The notes below the pieces were generated by a model. The model did not search any database and was not told where the DNA came from. It was given only the letters and a program-made list of their open reading frames with translations. A stretch of DNA of 64,000 bases from NCBI GenBank assembly GCA_963712825.1, contig CAVQJP010000011.1:434001-498000 (forward strand), given 5' to 3'. The translations under genes and the position numbers were made by a program. Origin of the DNA: AP-15 sp963712825. Lineage in GTDB: Bacteria > Pseudomonadota > Alphaproteobacteria > ATCC43930 > CGMCC-115725. This document shows positions 53,106 through 62,430 of the stretch, one piece after another; position 1 is the stretch's first letter; each line of letters starts with the position of its first letter.

Positions 53106-55088
53106 CTACTCGAATTCGAGGATGACCTCGTCGACGGCGAGGCTGTCGCCCGGTTTGGCGCGGATCAGGGCGATGCGGCCGTCGCGCTCGGCGCGCAGCA
53201 CGTTCTCCATCTTCATCGCCTCGACGGTCGCGAGCGCGTCGCCGGCCTTGATCTCCTGCCCCGGGTTGACCGCGATCGAAGCAAGCAGCCCCGGCATCGG
53301 CGACAGCAGCAGGCGCGAGGTGTCGGGCAGCTTTCTTTGCGGCATCAACGCCAGGAGCTCGGCGGCCCGCGGCGGCAGGACCTGCGCCCGGCGCACGACG
53401 CCGCCATGCACGAGGCGAAACTCCGCGGCCGACAGCCGCTCAATCTGCACCGTCGCGGTCTTGTTCCCGAGGCATATCCGGATCAGCACCTGGCCCGGCT
53501 GCCACTCGGTCGTCACGTCGAGGCGCTCCCCGCCGACATCGATCTGGTAAGCAACGCCGTCCGCCCGCACCGAGACGGCATATGGCGTGCCGTCGAGCAG
53601 GATCGTCCAGTTCTCGACGGTTTCGCGTGCGCCGCCGAGCCGGCCGTCGATCGCCCTCTCGCGCTGATGGATACGGCTGCCGGCGAGAGCAGCGGCGAGC
53701 AGGATCACCCGGTCAGCCGCGACAAATTGGTGGGGCGCGGCAAACCCGCCGGGAAATTCGTCCGTGATAAAATCGGTCGACAAATTCCCCGCGCGAAACC
53801 GCTCCTTGCCGGCGACTGCCGCCAGGAACGCGACGTTGTGCTGCGGGCCGGAGATGTAAAATGCGTCGAGCGCATCGCCCAGACGATCGACGGCGGTGTC
53901 GCGGTCGGGACCGTAGACCGCGAGCTTGGCGATCAGCGGGTCGTAATAGACACTGATCTCCGCACCCTCGTAGACCCCGTCGTCGAGCCGCACTCCTTCA
54001 CCGGCGGGCGGCCGGTAGCGGATGAGCCGGCCGGTCGATGGCAGAAACCCGCGCGCCGGGTCTTCGGCATAGATGCGCGCCTCGATCGCCCAGCCCTGAA
54101 GGCGGACCTCGTCCTGCGAGAACGGCAACCTTTCGCCGGCCGCGATCCGCAGCATCAGCTCGACGAGGTCGAGCCCGGTCACCAGCTCGGTCACCGGATG
54201 CTCGACTTGAAGCCGGGTGTTCATTTCGAGAAAATAGAAGTTGCGCTCCCGGTCGACGATGAACTCGACCGTGCCGGCCGAGCGGTAGTCGACCGCGCGC
54301 GCCAGCGCCACCGCCTGCTGCCCCATCGCCTGGCGGGTGTTGCCGTCGAGAAACGGGCTCGGCGCCTCCTCGATCACCTTTTGATGACGGCGCTGGATCG
54401 AGCATTCGCGCTCGCCGAGATAGACGATGTTGCCGTGCGCGTCGCCCAGAACTTGAATTTCGATATGGCGCGGCTCCTCGATATATTTTTCTATAAAGAT
54501 GCGGTCGTCGGCAAAGCTCGATTTGGCTTCCCCGGCCGCGGCGCGAAAACCGTCGCGGACTTCACCGTCATTCGCGGCGACGCGCATTCCCTTGCCGCCG
54601 CCGCCGGCCGAGGCTTTGATCATCACCGGATAGCCGATCTCGCGGGCTATGCCGATCGCGGCTTCGGCGTCGGGCACCACGTCGAGGTAGCCGGGCACGG
54701 TCGAAACCCCGGCGGCGGAGGCGAGCTTTTTCGACGCAATCTTGTCGCCCATCGCCGCGATCGCCTCGGGTCCTGGGCCGACAAAGACAATGCCGGCTTT
54801 GGCAAGCGCCGTCGCAAACGCCACATTCTCCGACAGAAACCCATAGCCCGGATGCACCGCCTCGGCGCCGCTTTGCCGGCAGGCCTCGACAATCCGGTCG
54901 ATGCGCAGATAGCTTTCGGCCGAGGGTGCCGGACCGATCCGGATCGCCTCGTCGGCGGCGCGCACATGCGCGGCCGCTTCGTCGGCGTCGGAATAGACCG
55001 CGACCGTCGCGATCCCCATTCGGCGCGCGGTGCGGATCACGCGGCAGGCGATCTCCCCGCGATTGGCGATCAGGATTTTGCGAAACAT
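53106..55088 (-). CDS. pccA: Acyl-CoA carboxylase alpha subunit (biotin carboxylase + BCCP), probably propionyl-CoA
   Basis: The 660-residue protein starts MFRKILIANRGEIACRVIRTA. The biotin carboxylase domain covers about 1-447 with ATP-grasp loop KASAGGGGKGMR and EMNTRLQVEHPVTE. A middle beta-rich region of about 130 residues fits the BT domain of PccA. The C-terminal carrier domain has the biotinylated lysine K626 in EAMKMEN. It carboxylates biotin for transfer by a beta subunit, which is not adjacent. A methylcrotonyl-CoA carboxylase alpha subunit would look similar, so the substrate is not certain. Confidence 0.9.
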   Translation of the reverse strand: MFRKILIANRGEIACRVIRTARRMGIATVAVYSDADEAAAHVRAADEAIRIGPAPSAESYLRIDRIVEACRQSGAEAVHPGYGFLSENVAFATALAKAGIVFVGPGPEAIAAMGDKIASKKLASAAGVSTVPGYLDVVPDAEAAIGIAREIGYPVMIKASAGGGGKGMRVAANDGEVRDGFRAAAGEAKSSFADDRIFIEKYIEEPRHIEIQVLGDAHGNIVYLGERECSIQRRHQKVIEEAPSPFLDGNTRQAMGQQAVALARAVDYRSAGTVEFIVDRERNFYFLEMNTRLQVEHPVTELVTGLDLVELMLRIAAGERLPFSQDEVRLQGWAIEARIYAEDPARGFLPSTGRLIRYRPPAGEGVRLDDGVYEGAEISVYYDPLIAKLAVYGPDRDTAVDRLGDALDAFYISGPQHNVAFLAAVAGKERFRAGNLSTDFITDEFPGGFAAPHQFVAADRVILLAAALAGSRIHQRERAIDGRLGGARETVENWTILLDGTPYAVSVRADGVAYQIDVGGERLDVTTEWQPGQVLIRICLGNKTATVQIERLSAAEFRLVHGGVVRRAQVLPPRAAELLALMPQRKLPDTSRLLLSPMPGLLASIAVNPGQEIKAGDALATVEAMKMENVLRAERDGRIALIRAKPGDSLAVDEVILEFE

Positions 55089-55165
55089 CGGCGATACCAA
55101 CCAGCACGACAGGAGCGCAGGCATCGCCCGGCATCACGGCATCGTCACGGCCCGGCCGGCCGAGG

Positions 55166-56353
55166 TCAAGCCCGGCTGCGCCCGGATTGGTGACTCACTT
55201 TTGAAATCGCCGCCGCCGGTCTGCGCATGATCGCGGCGCGCACCAACTCGACGAGCCAGCCGACCACCAAGCCGATCGCCGGGTTAACAATCAAGGTCAG
55301 TAGAGCAGTCGCGCCGATTACCGGCCAGCATGACGGCCGAGCATCGAACAGCCGGCGCGAGACGGCCAGATCCTTCCCGGCCAGAATCAGCAAAGCCCCG
55401 ACGGCACCTATCGGGATGATGGCGAACAGCGAAGACGCGCTCCCCGCAAACCCGATCGCGAGCGCTAAAAGAACCGTGCCGAATATCACCGGAGCGAGGC
55501 CGGTACGGGCGCCGAAACGGTATTGCGCCTGTAGCCCACCCGCGCCGTGGCACATAGGCATGGCTCCAAACGGGCTGAGCAGGACGTTCGCCAGCCCCGA
55601 GGACAGTGCGAGGTTGCGCTCGCTTGCGATATTGCTGCTCGCGGGGAACAGCTCGCGGGACAGGCTCGCAGTTACGATTATCGCATTGGTCAAGGTGAGC
55701 GACAGTTGCGGTAATGCAGCGATTTCGAAGCTGCGCCAGACTTCCGCCCATGTCGGGATGACGAGCTGCGGAACCGGCCAAGCGAATGTGACTGCGGGCG
55801 TCGGCGCGACGTTGCCGAGCCACCCGATGCACGCCGCAGCGGCGAGGGTGACCGGCGCGGCAGGGCAAGACGGCACGCGCATCAGAACGAGCAACAGCGC
55901 CAGCGACCCGAACCCGGTCCATGGCGTTTCCAGCATCAGCTTGATCCCGAGGACCCCCATCATCAGCCCGAGACCGAGCTGAAGCCCAACGCTCACCGAT
56001 TGGGGAATGAGCCGGGCAATCCGGCTGATCGCGCCGGTTGTGCCAAGAACAAGCAGCACGATCCCGAGGATCATTCCTGCCGCCGCAACTTCGCCCGGCC
56101 GCAAACCCTCGGTCAGGATCACCGCCGAAACCGCCTTCATCGGCTGGACGGGCAACGGCAGTCCATAGAAAAGGCCAGTCGCGACCAGGAAGGCGCCGAA
56201 CCCGAACAGCACGCCGAAGGGCGCGAGACCGGCTATCGTGATTGCGCCGATCACGTGCGGGATAAAGGTGCCGAGATCGCCGCACGCGCCGCCACACTCT
56301 CCGATCAGTGCGCGGAGAGATTTGACGCGTGCAACGCGGTTGCCTGTGCTCAT
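55166..56353 (-). CDS. Putative molybdate/sulfate transporter (MOT1-type)
   Basis: The 395-residue membrane protein starts at ATG 56353 and has 10-12 helices. GDLGTFIPHVIGAITI near the start, GLPLPVQPMKAVSAV and PMCHGAGGLQAQYRFGAR are the characteristic segments of the MOT1 branch of SulP-like carriers, which take up molybdate in plants and some bacteria. No STAS domain is present. It is downstream of the cupin/DUF5996/glpK operon with a 98-base gap, so it is probably separate. Confidence 0.85.
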   Translation of the reverse strand: MSTGNRVARVKSLRALIGECGGACGDLGTFIPHVIGAITIAGLAPFGVLFGFGAFLVATGLFYGLPLPVQPMKAVSAVILTEGLRPGEVAAAGMILGIVLLVLGTTGAISRIARLIPQSVSVGLQLGLGLMMGVLGIKLMLETPWTGFGSLALLLVLMRVPSCPAAPVTLAAAACIGWLGNVAPTPAVTFAWPVPQLVIPTWAEVWRSFEIAALPQLSLTLTNAIIVTASLSRELFPASSNIASERNLALSSGLANVLLSPFGAMPMCHGAGGLQAQYRFGARTGLAPVIFGTVLLALAIGFAGSASSLFAIIPIGAVGALLILAGKDLAVSRRLFDARPSCWPVIGATALLTLIVNPAIGLVVGWLVELVRAAIMRRPAAAISKVSHQSGRSRA

Positions 56354-56451
56354 CGCTCTCGATGTGCTTCGCTTGATGCGGCGAGTTGAGGAATGATGCC
56401 GAAGGGACCGCAAGGCCACAACCGCCGCGCCGGTAGGCGGGTCCGCCGAGC

Positions 56452-56772
56452 TCAAGCGCCGCGGTAGAAAACCGCGAGCCAGACGGTCGGCGTCGCCGGG
56501 TCGGTCCAGTCGACGCGATGGCGGCGGTGCGGGGCGATGTCGAGGCAGTCGCCGGGGGCAAGCGTTCGGGCGTCGCTCTCGTCGGCAAAGCGCAGGCGCG
56601 CGGCACCCGTCAGCAGCAACACCCATTCGCCTTCGTCCTGGTCGTACCAGAAGCCGGGCGGGCTGGCGTGGCCAAACGACACGATGCGCTCGATCCGGAC
56701 CCCGGGCCGGCTCAGCAGTTTGTCGACGGCCTCGGCCTCGCCACCGGGGGGAATGGCCGCGAGAAGGTTCAC
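56452..56772 (-). CDS. Small cupin-domain protein
   Basis: The 106-residue single-domain cupin has GEWVLLLTGAARLRF and LAPGDCLDIAPHRRHRVDW, the two cupin motifs. The metal-ligand histidine in the first motif is not obvious, so a metal site is uncertain. The start codon overlaps the stop of the DUF5996 gene (ATGA). Proteins of this type often act as small regulators or isomerases; no specific role can be given. Confidence 0.85.
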   Translation of the reverse strand: MNLLAAIPPGGEAEAVDKLLSRPGVRIERIVSFGHASPPGFWYDQDEGEWVLLLTGAARLRFADESDARTLAPGDCLDIAPHRRHRVDWTDPATPTVWLAVFYRGA

Positions 56773-57686
56773 GGCACCGCCGCGCGCTCCAGTGCGGCGC
56801 GATCCCAGTGCGCCAATGCAGCGGCGGCTTCGTACGTGCTTTGCAGAAAGTCAAGCAAAGCGCCGCCGGCAGAAGCGGTTTCTCGAACGGCGTCGTAAGG
56901 GAGCACAAATTCACCGAAGTCGCGGCTGTAAAAGGCCGCGGACGGTCGTACCGCCGCCTCGCCAAAGCCCGCCGGCTGCGGGTAGGCATAAGAATAGAAG
57001 ATCGGCTGCTCCATGCCGGCGCCGCCGGGCCAGAACCCGCAGCTGCTGACCTCGTGCGAATAGGCTTCGCGGGTGACCTTGTCGGCGACGTTGGGAGCAC
57101 CCGGATGCGGCGGCGCCGGGCGGCCGGAAAACCGCGTCACCGCGAGGTCGAAGCTCCCCCAAAAGAAATGCACCGGGCTCGCCTTGCCGAGAAAACGCCC
57201 GCGAAACGCGGTGAAGACGCGGTCGGCCTGCACCAGCACTCGCCAGAAGCGGTTGGCGTAGTCGGGGTCGTAGGCGGCGTGCGAGTGATCCTGCTCGAAC
57301 GGGATCGGGTCGGGAATCTCGACCGGGGTCGTCCAGATGTGGATGTCGAGACCGAGCGCGGAGAGCCGCCGCTTGATTTCGCTGTGGAAATCGGCCACCG
57401 CCATCGGCCGCAGGGCGAAGCCGTCGACGGCGCCGTCGCCGGTCTCGATCGTCAAGCGATGGCCGATAAAGTCGAAGCCGATCTGGAAGACGCGCTCGCC
57501 ATAGGGGATCGGCGAGGTGGTCAGCCCGCGGCTTGTCAGGTAAAGCGGCACCTGCCACCAGTGATTGACCGGCGGCGCCTGCGCCAGCCGGAGCTTGCCG
57601 ACCACCTGGGTCCACAACTGCAAGGTGGCACAGGTGGCGCGCCATTCCGCGAAAGGCAGGCTCGGCCAGGCTTCAGCATTTGTCAT
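56769..57686 (-). CDS. DUF5996 family protein
   Basis: The 305-residue soluble protein begins MTNAEAWPSLPFAEWRAT. It contains LQLWTQVVGKLRLAQAPPVN, HWWQVPLYLTSRGLTTSPIP and a C-terminal HEVSSCGFWPGG with ALLDFLQSTYEAAA, the wording of the DUF5996 family. Its biochemical role is unknown. It is sandwiched by four-base overlaps between glpK upstream and the cupin gene downstream, so the three proteins are made together. A function tied to glycerol or polyol metabolism is an inference from context alone. Confidence 0.85.
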   Translation of the reverse strand: MTNAEAWPSLPFAEWRATCATLQLWTQVVGKLRLAQAPPVNHWWQVPLYLTSRGLTTSPIPYGERVFQIGFDFIGHRLTIETGDGAVDGFALRPMAVADFHSEIKRRLSALGLDIHIWTTPVEIPDPIPFEQDHSHAAYDPDYANRFWRVLVQADRVFTAFRGRFLGKASPVHFFWGSFDLAVTRFSGRPAPPHPGAPNVADKVTREAYSHEVSSCGFWPGGAGMEQPIFYSYAYPQPAGFGEAAVRPSAAFYSRDFGEFVLPYDAVRETASAGGALLDFLQSTYEAAAALAHWDRAALERAAVP

Positions 57687-59194
57687 CGCGATCTCCGACT
57701 TCCGTAGGGGGGTGCAGCCGCGAGCACGCCGGCGACGGCGCGGCCCCAGCCGGCGTAGCGCTCCTCGCGCTCGGCGGCCGGCATTAGCGGGGTGAAGCGG
57801 CGGTCGGGCTCGCTCGGTTTGGCGAGGCTTTCCGGCTCGGGATAAATTCCGCGCACCAGCCCGGCGGCGTAAGCCGCACCCCAGGCGGTGGTTTCGACAA
57901 CGGCCGGGCGTTCGACCGTCGCCGGCAGGATGTCCGCGAGGAACTGCATCGTCCAGTCGCTGGCCGTCATCCCGCCGTCGACCCTGAGCGCGGCGATCTC
58001 GATCCCGGCATCGGCCGTCATCGCGGCGACGAGGTCGCGGGTCTGGTAGCCGACCGCCTCGAGCGCCGCGCGCGCGATTTCGGCGGGGCCGCAATCGGCG
58101 GTCAGCCCGATCAGCGCGCCACGCGCCCGCGGCGCCCAGTAGGGTGCGCCGAGCCCGGCAAAACCCGGCACCAGGTAAACGCGCTGGCGCTGATCGGCGC
58201 GCGCCGCGAGCCGACCGGCGGCGGCCGCGCTGCCGATGATGCCGAGCCGGTCGCGCAGCCACTGCACCGCGGCGCCGGCGACAAAGATGCTGCCCTCGAG
58301 CGCGTAGGCGGTACGCCCGGCGAGCCGATAGCCGACCGTGGTCAGGAGCCGGTGCCGGGACGCGACCGGAGCCGCCCCGGTGTTGACCAGCGCGAAGGCG
58401 CCGGTGCCGTAGGTCGCCTTGACCATGCCGGGGCGGAAGCAGCCCTGGCCGATCAGCGCCGCCTGCTGGTCGCCGGCCAGCGCTGCGATCGGGATGGCAC
58501 GGCCGAGCAGATGCGCCGCCGCGACGCCGTAATCGGCCCCGGTGTCGCAGATCTCGGGCAGGATCGCGTGCGGGATCGAGAACGCGTCGAGCAGTTCCGC
58601 ATCCCAGCTCAGCCGCGCGAGGTCGAGCAGCATCGTGCGCGCGGCATTGGTGACGTCGGTCGCGTGACGCCGGCCGTCGGTCAGCCGCCACAGCAGAAAG
58701 CTGTCGACCGTGCCAAAAACGATCTCGCCTTCCTCGGCGCGGCGGCGCAGCCCGGGAACATGGTCGAGCAGCCAGCGAATTTTCGAGGCCGAGAAATACG
58801 GGTCGATGACAAGCCCGGTGCGGCGCGCCACGATTTCGCCCAGCCCCTGGCGCTGCCAGAGGGCGCAAAGATCGGTCGTGCGCCGGTCCTGCCACACGAT
58901 CGCGTTGTGAACCGGCCGGCCGGTCGCGCGCTCCCACAGCAGGGTCGTCTCGCGCTGGTTGGCGACGCCGATCGCGGCGATCGGGCCGTCGGCCCCGGCC
59001 GCCGCCTCGCGGCAGGTCGCGACGACGCTGCGCCAGATCTCTTCCGGGTCGTGCTCGACCCAGCCGGGCTGCGGGTAATGCTGGGTCAGCTCGACCTGGG
59101 CGCTTGACCGTACCTGTCCGCTCGCGTCGAACAAGATCGCGCGGGTGCTGGTGGTTCCCTGGTCGATCGCCAGGACATAGGCTGATCGGGTCAT
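57683..59194 (-). CDS. glpK: Glycerol kinase
   Basis: The 503-residue FGGY kinase phosphorylates glycerol to sn-glycerol 3-phosphate. It has AIDQGTTSTRAILFD, NQRETTLLWERATG, YFSASKIRWLLD, the FGGY-type GTVDSFLLWRLT, and GDQQAALIGQGCF with the catalytic aspartate. Length and order are normal. The stop overlaps the start of the DUF5996 gene. No glpF, glpD or glpR is near; the ABC importer at 8.5 kb is a CUT1 type that can include glycerol-phosphate uptake, but it is unlinked. Confidence 0.95.
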   Translation of the reverse strand: MTRSAYVLAIDQGTTSTRAILFDASGQVRSSAQVELTQHYPQPGWVEHDPEEIWRSVVATCREAAAGADGPIAAIGVANQRETTLLWERATGRPVHNAIVWQDRRTTDLCALWQRQGLGEIVARRTGLVIDPYFSASKIRWLLDHVPGLRRRAEEGEIVFGTVDSFLLWRLTDGRRHATDVTNAARTMLLDLARLSWDAELLDAFSIPHAILPEICDTGADYGVAAAHLLGRAIPIAALAGDQQAALIGQGCFRPGMVKATYGTGAFALVNTGAAPVASRHRLLTTVGYRLAGRTAYALEGSIFVAGAAVQWLRDRLGIIGSAAAAGRLAARADQRQRVYLVPGFAGLGAPYWAPRARGALIGLTADCGPAEIARAALEAVGYQTRDLVAAMTADAGIEIAALRVDGGMTASDWTMQFLADILPATVERPAVVETTAWGAAYAAGLVRGIYPEPESLAKPSEPDRRFTPLMPAAEREERYAGWGRAVAGVLAAAPPYGSRRSR

Positions 59195-59351
59195 CGCCCG
59201 GCTCCGGCGGCTGGCTCGCGGCGGCGAGAAGACTTTAGCAACGGGTGGCCATCAATGTCTCCGCTCACGGCATCTTGTCCAACACGCCGCTTGGTCGCGA
59301 CCGGCTCCCGGTCGTATGGTCGCGGCGCGCCCGCGCTTTCGAGGCCGTTTG

Positions 59352-60335
59352 ATGAAATCGCTCAGCTTTTTTGCCTTGCTGGTCGTGGCCCTGGTCTTCG
59401 GATCCGCCGAGACCGTCGCGCAGGCGCCGGCGCAGCCTTATCGCATCGGCCTGCTTTCGGTCGCCGCCGTCCCGACCGACCAGAGCCCGTTTGGCGCCGG
59501 GCTGATTCGCGGGTTTGCCCGGCACGGGCTCGTCCTCGGCCAGAACCTGGTGTTCGAGCGGCGCGCGGCGAATGGGCAGCTCGACCGCCTGCCGCAACTC
59601 GTCGCCGAGCTGGTCGCGAGCAAAGTCGCCGTTATCGTGACGATGGGCTACCCGGCCGCCGTCGCCGCCAAGGATCACACGAGCTTGCCGGTCGTCGTCG
59701 TGCAGGCCGGCGACCCGGTCGAGGACGGGCTGGTCAAAAGCTTTGCCCGTCCCGGCGGCCATGTCACCGGGATCACGGAAATCGCCGCCGAGCTCTCCGC
59801 CAAGCGCCTCTCGCTGCTCAAGGCGGCGGTGCCGAGCGTGCATCGGGTGGCGATGCTGTGGAACGCCGAGGATCTCGGCATGTCGTTGCGCTACAAGGCT
59901 GCCGAGGCGCAGGCGCGCAGCCTTGGGCTTCAAGTCGAATCGCTTGGCGTGACCGCTCCCAACGGTTTTGACGCGGCGTTTGCGGAAATGACGAGCCGGC
60001 CCCCCGACGCCATCCTGATGGTCAGCGACGTGCTGACGACGCTGAACCGCAAACGGGTCATCGATTTCGCGGCCGAGCACAAATTGCCGGCGATCTTCGA
60101 ATACGACTTCCTGGTGCGCGACGGCGGCCTGATGTCGTACGGTCCCGATGTCGCCGATATGTACGACCGCGCTGCCGAGCTTGCCTTTCGCATACTCAAA
60201 GGCGCCAGTCCGGCCGAATTGCCGCTCGAGACGCCGAGCCGGTTTGTGCTGGCGATCAATCTCGCAACCGCCAAGGAGATCGGTCTGACGCTTTCTCCGT
60301 CGCTGCTCGCCGAGGCCGACGACACGATCGAATGA
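59352..60335 (+). CDS. ABC_sub_bind-type periplasmic substrate-binding protein
   Basis: From ATG 59352 the product is 327 residues with a signal peptide (FFALLVVALVFGSAETVAQA). The two-lobed periplasmic domain has YRIGLLSVAAVP, GLIRGFARHGLVLGQN, RPGGHVTGITE and ILKGASPAELPLETPSRF, as in the TrpX-like ABC_sub_bind family. Family members normally work with a permease and ATPase, which are absent here. Instead a sensor histidine kinase starts 16 bases downstream and a response-regulator/cyclase follows. A role as ligand-sensing partner of that kinase is inferred. Confidence 0.9.
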   Translation: MKSLSFFALLVVALVFGSAETVAQAPAQPYRIGLLSVAAVPTDQSPFGAGLIRGFARHGLVLGQNLVFERRAANGQLDRLPQLVAELVASKVAVIVTMGYPAAVAAKDHTSLPVVVVQAGDPVEDGLVKSFARPGGHVTGITEIAAELSAKRLSLLKAAVPSVHRVAMLWNAEDLGMSLRYKAAEAQARSLGLQVESLGVTAPNGFDAAFAEMTSRPPDAILMVSDVLTTLNRKRVIDFAAEHKLPAIFEYDFLVRDGGLMSYGPDVADMYDRAAELAFRILKGASPAELPLETPSRFVLAINLATAKEIGLTLSPSLLAEADDTIE

Positions 60336-60351
60336 TGGGAGCCGACGGTTC

Positions 60352-62430
60352 GTGCTCGCCCGCCGCGACGCCGCAATCGGCCTAGGAGCGGCCGACAGCA
60401 GATCCGCGAGCCGCCCAATCCGGCTTGGGCTCGCGGTCAAGCTGGCGCTCGCCTTTGTCGGGCTCGTCGGCCTGGTGCTGGCGGTCAGCGGCGGGCTCGA
60501 CATGTGGCTCGGCTATCGCCAGGCCGAGTACGTGGCCGTGCGGATGCAGCAGGAGAAGGCGCGCGACGCCGCCACCCGGATCGAGGAGTTTTTGTCCGAT
60601 ATCGAGCACCAGCTCGGATGGACGACGCCGCTGCGATGGAATTCGCTGCCGCTCGAGCAGCGGCGCTACGACTTCATCCGCTTGCTACGTGAGGAGCCGG
60701 CGATTTCCGAAATCGCCGAGATCGACGGCGCCGGCAAGGAGCAGCTCAAACTGTCGCGCACCGCCCCCGATGCAGTGGCGAGCGGCGCCGACTTCGCCCG
60801 CGACCCGCGCTTTGTCGAAGCCGAGGCCAACGGCGTGTGGTTCAGCCCGGTCTATTTCCGCAACCAGTCCGAGCCCTATATGACGATCGCGGTCGCGCAC
60901 GCCGGCCATCACGGCGGCGTCACAGTCGCCGAGGTCAATCTGAAGTTCATCTGGGACCTGGTCAACGCGATGCAGGTCGGGCGCAGCGGCTATGCCTATG
61001 TCGTCGACCGGCACGGCCGGCTGATCGCCGATCCCGATTTGAGCCTGGTGCTGCGCGACACCGACTGGTCGCACGAGCCGGCAGTCGCGGCGGCGCTGGC
61101 GAATTTGTTTCGCGGCGCCCCGGCGCCCGGGTCGCACATCGCCGAGGAGCCCGACGGGCGCAAGGTGCTGACCACCTACGCGCCGGTGCCGCGGCTCGAC
61201 TGGGTCGTGTTTGTCGAGATGCCGCTCCGCGAGGCGCTGGCGCCGGTCTACGCCTCGCTCTATCGGGTCGCGGCGCTGCTGGTGCTCGGCTTGCTGCTGG
61301 CGGCGGGGCTGGGCACGATGCTGGCGCGGCGCATGGTGGTGCCGATCCGCCGGCTGCAGGACGGGGCCGACCGGCTCGGTTCGGGCGAACGCAGCGAGCC
61401 GATCGAGATCCACACCGGCGACGAGATCGAGATTCTGGCCGAGCGCTTCAACCAGATGGCCGCCAAGATACGCGAATCCTACGAAACCCTCGAAGCGAAG
61501 GTTGAGGCCCGCACCGAGGCGCTGCAGACGAGCGAGCAGAGCGCGCGCGAGGCCCGGCTCGCCGCCGAGCGGGCGCTCGCCGATCTGCGCCGCGCCCAGG
61601 ACCGGCTGGTCGAAACCCAAAAGCTCGCGGCACTCGGCCAGCTGACCGCCGGGATCGCCCACGAGATCAAAAATCCCCTCAATTTCGTCAACAATTTCGC
61701 CGAACTGTCGAGCGAGCTGATCGACGAGCTGCATGGGGTGTTGACAGCCGAGGGCGCCTCGCTCTCCGACGAAACCCGCGCCGAGATTGAAGATTTGAGC
61801 CGCATTCTAAACGGCAATTTGGCAAAAATCGTCGAGCACGGCCGGCGCGCCGACAGCATCGTCAAAAACATGCTGATGCATTCGCGCGCCGATGCGGGCG
61901 AGCGCCGCGCGGTCGATCTCAACGCACTGGTCGAAGAGGCGCTGAACCTCGCCTATCACGGGGCGCGCGCCGAAAACCCGAATTTCAACGTCACCTTGCG
62001 CCGCGATCTCGACCCCGCGGTAGGCCGGGTCGAGCTCAATCCGCAAGAGCTGACGCGTGTCCTGCTGAACTTGTTCTCAAACGGCTTTTACGCGACCCGC
62101 GAACGCCAGCGCAACCGCCCCGAGCCGAATTACGCGCCGACCGTAGCGGTGGCGACCCATGCGCTCGGCGACCGCATCGAGATCCGGGTGCGCGACAACG
62201 GCACCGGTATTCCCGAAACCTTGCGGGCGAAGATTTTTGACCCGTTCTTTACGACAAAGCCGGCCGGCGAAGGCACCGGGCTGGGGTTGTCGCTGAGCCA
62301 TGACATCATCGTCAAGCAGCACGGCGGCAGCTTTGACGTCGAAACCGAACCCGGCGCGTTCACCGAGTTCATCGTCACCTTGCCGCGGACGGCGAGCGAA
62401 GCCACGGTCGGCAAAGGAGGGGGAACATGA
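60352..62430 (+). CDS. Membrane sensor histidine kinase (Cache-HAMP-HisKA-HATPase)
   Basis: The 692-residue protein starts at GTG 60352. TM1 (about 27-49) and TM2 (about 303-325) bracket a periplasmic Cache-like domain of about 250 residues (MTIAVAHAGHHGG, GRSGYAYVVDRHGRLIADPD). A HAMP domain (about 325-378) and coiled coil lead to the phospho-acceptor H437 in GIAHEIKNPLNF and an ATPase with DNGTGIPE, FDPFFTTKPAGEGTGLGLSL. It should phosphorylate the next protein, whose start overlaps its stop by four bases. The upstream binding protein may present the ligand. Confidence 0.93.
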   Translation: MLARRDAAIGLGAADSRSASRPIRLGLAVKLALAFVGLVGLVLAVSGGLDMWLGYRQAEYVAVRMQQEKARDAATRIEEFLSDIEHQLGWTTPLRWNSLPLEQRRYDFIRLLREEPAISEIAEIDGAGKEQLKLSRTAPDAVASGADFARDPRFVEAEANGVWFSPVYFRNQSEPYMTIAVAHAGHHGGVTVAEVNLKFIWDLVNAMQVGRSGYAYVVDRHGRLIADPDLSLVLRDTDWSHEPAVAAALANLFRGAPAPGSHIAEEPDGRKVLTTYAPVPRLDWVVFVEMPLREALAPVYASLYRVAALLVLGLLLAAGLGTMLARRMVVPIRRLQDGADRLGSGERSEPIEIHTGDEIEILAERFNQMAAKIRESYETLEAKVEARTEALQTSEQSAREARLAAERALADLRRAQDRLVETQKLAALGQLTAGIAHEIKNPLNFVNNFAELSSELIDELHGVLTAEGASLSDETRAEIEDLSRILNGNLAKIVEHGRRADSIVKNMLMHSRADAGERRAVDLNALVEEALNLAYHGARAENPNFNVTLRRDLDPAVGRVELNPQELTRVLLNLFSNGFYATRERQRNRPEPNYAPTVAVATHALGDRIEIRVRDNGTGIPETLRAKIFDPFFTTKPAGEGTGLGLSLSHDIIVKQHGGSFDVETEPGAFTEFIVTLPRTASEATVGKGGGT

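Noticed and set aside
53337..55193. 618-codon open frame on the plus strand
   Set aside because: It is antisense to the biotin carboxylase subunit gene.
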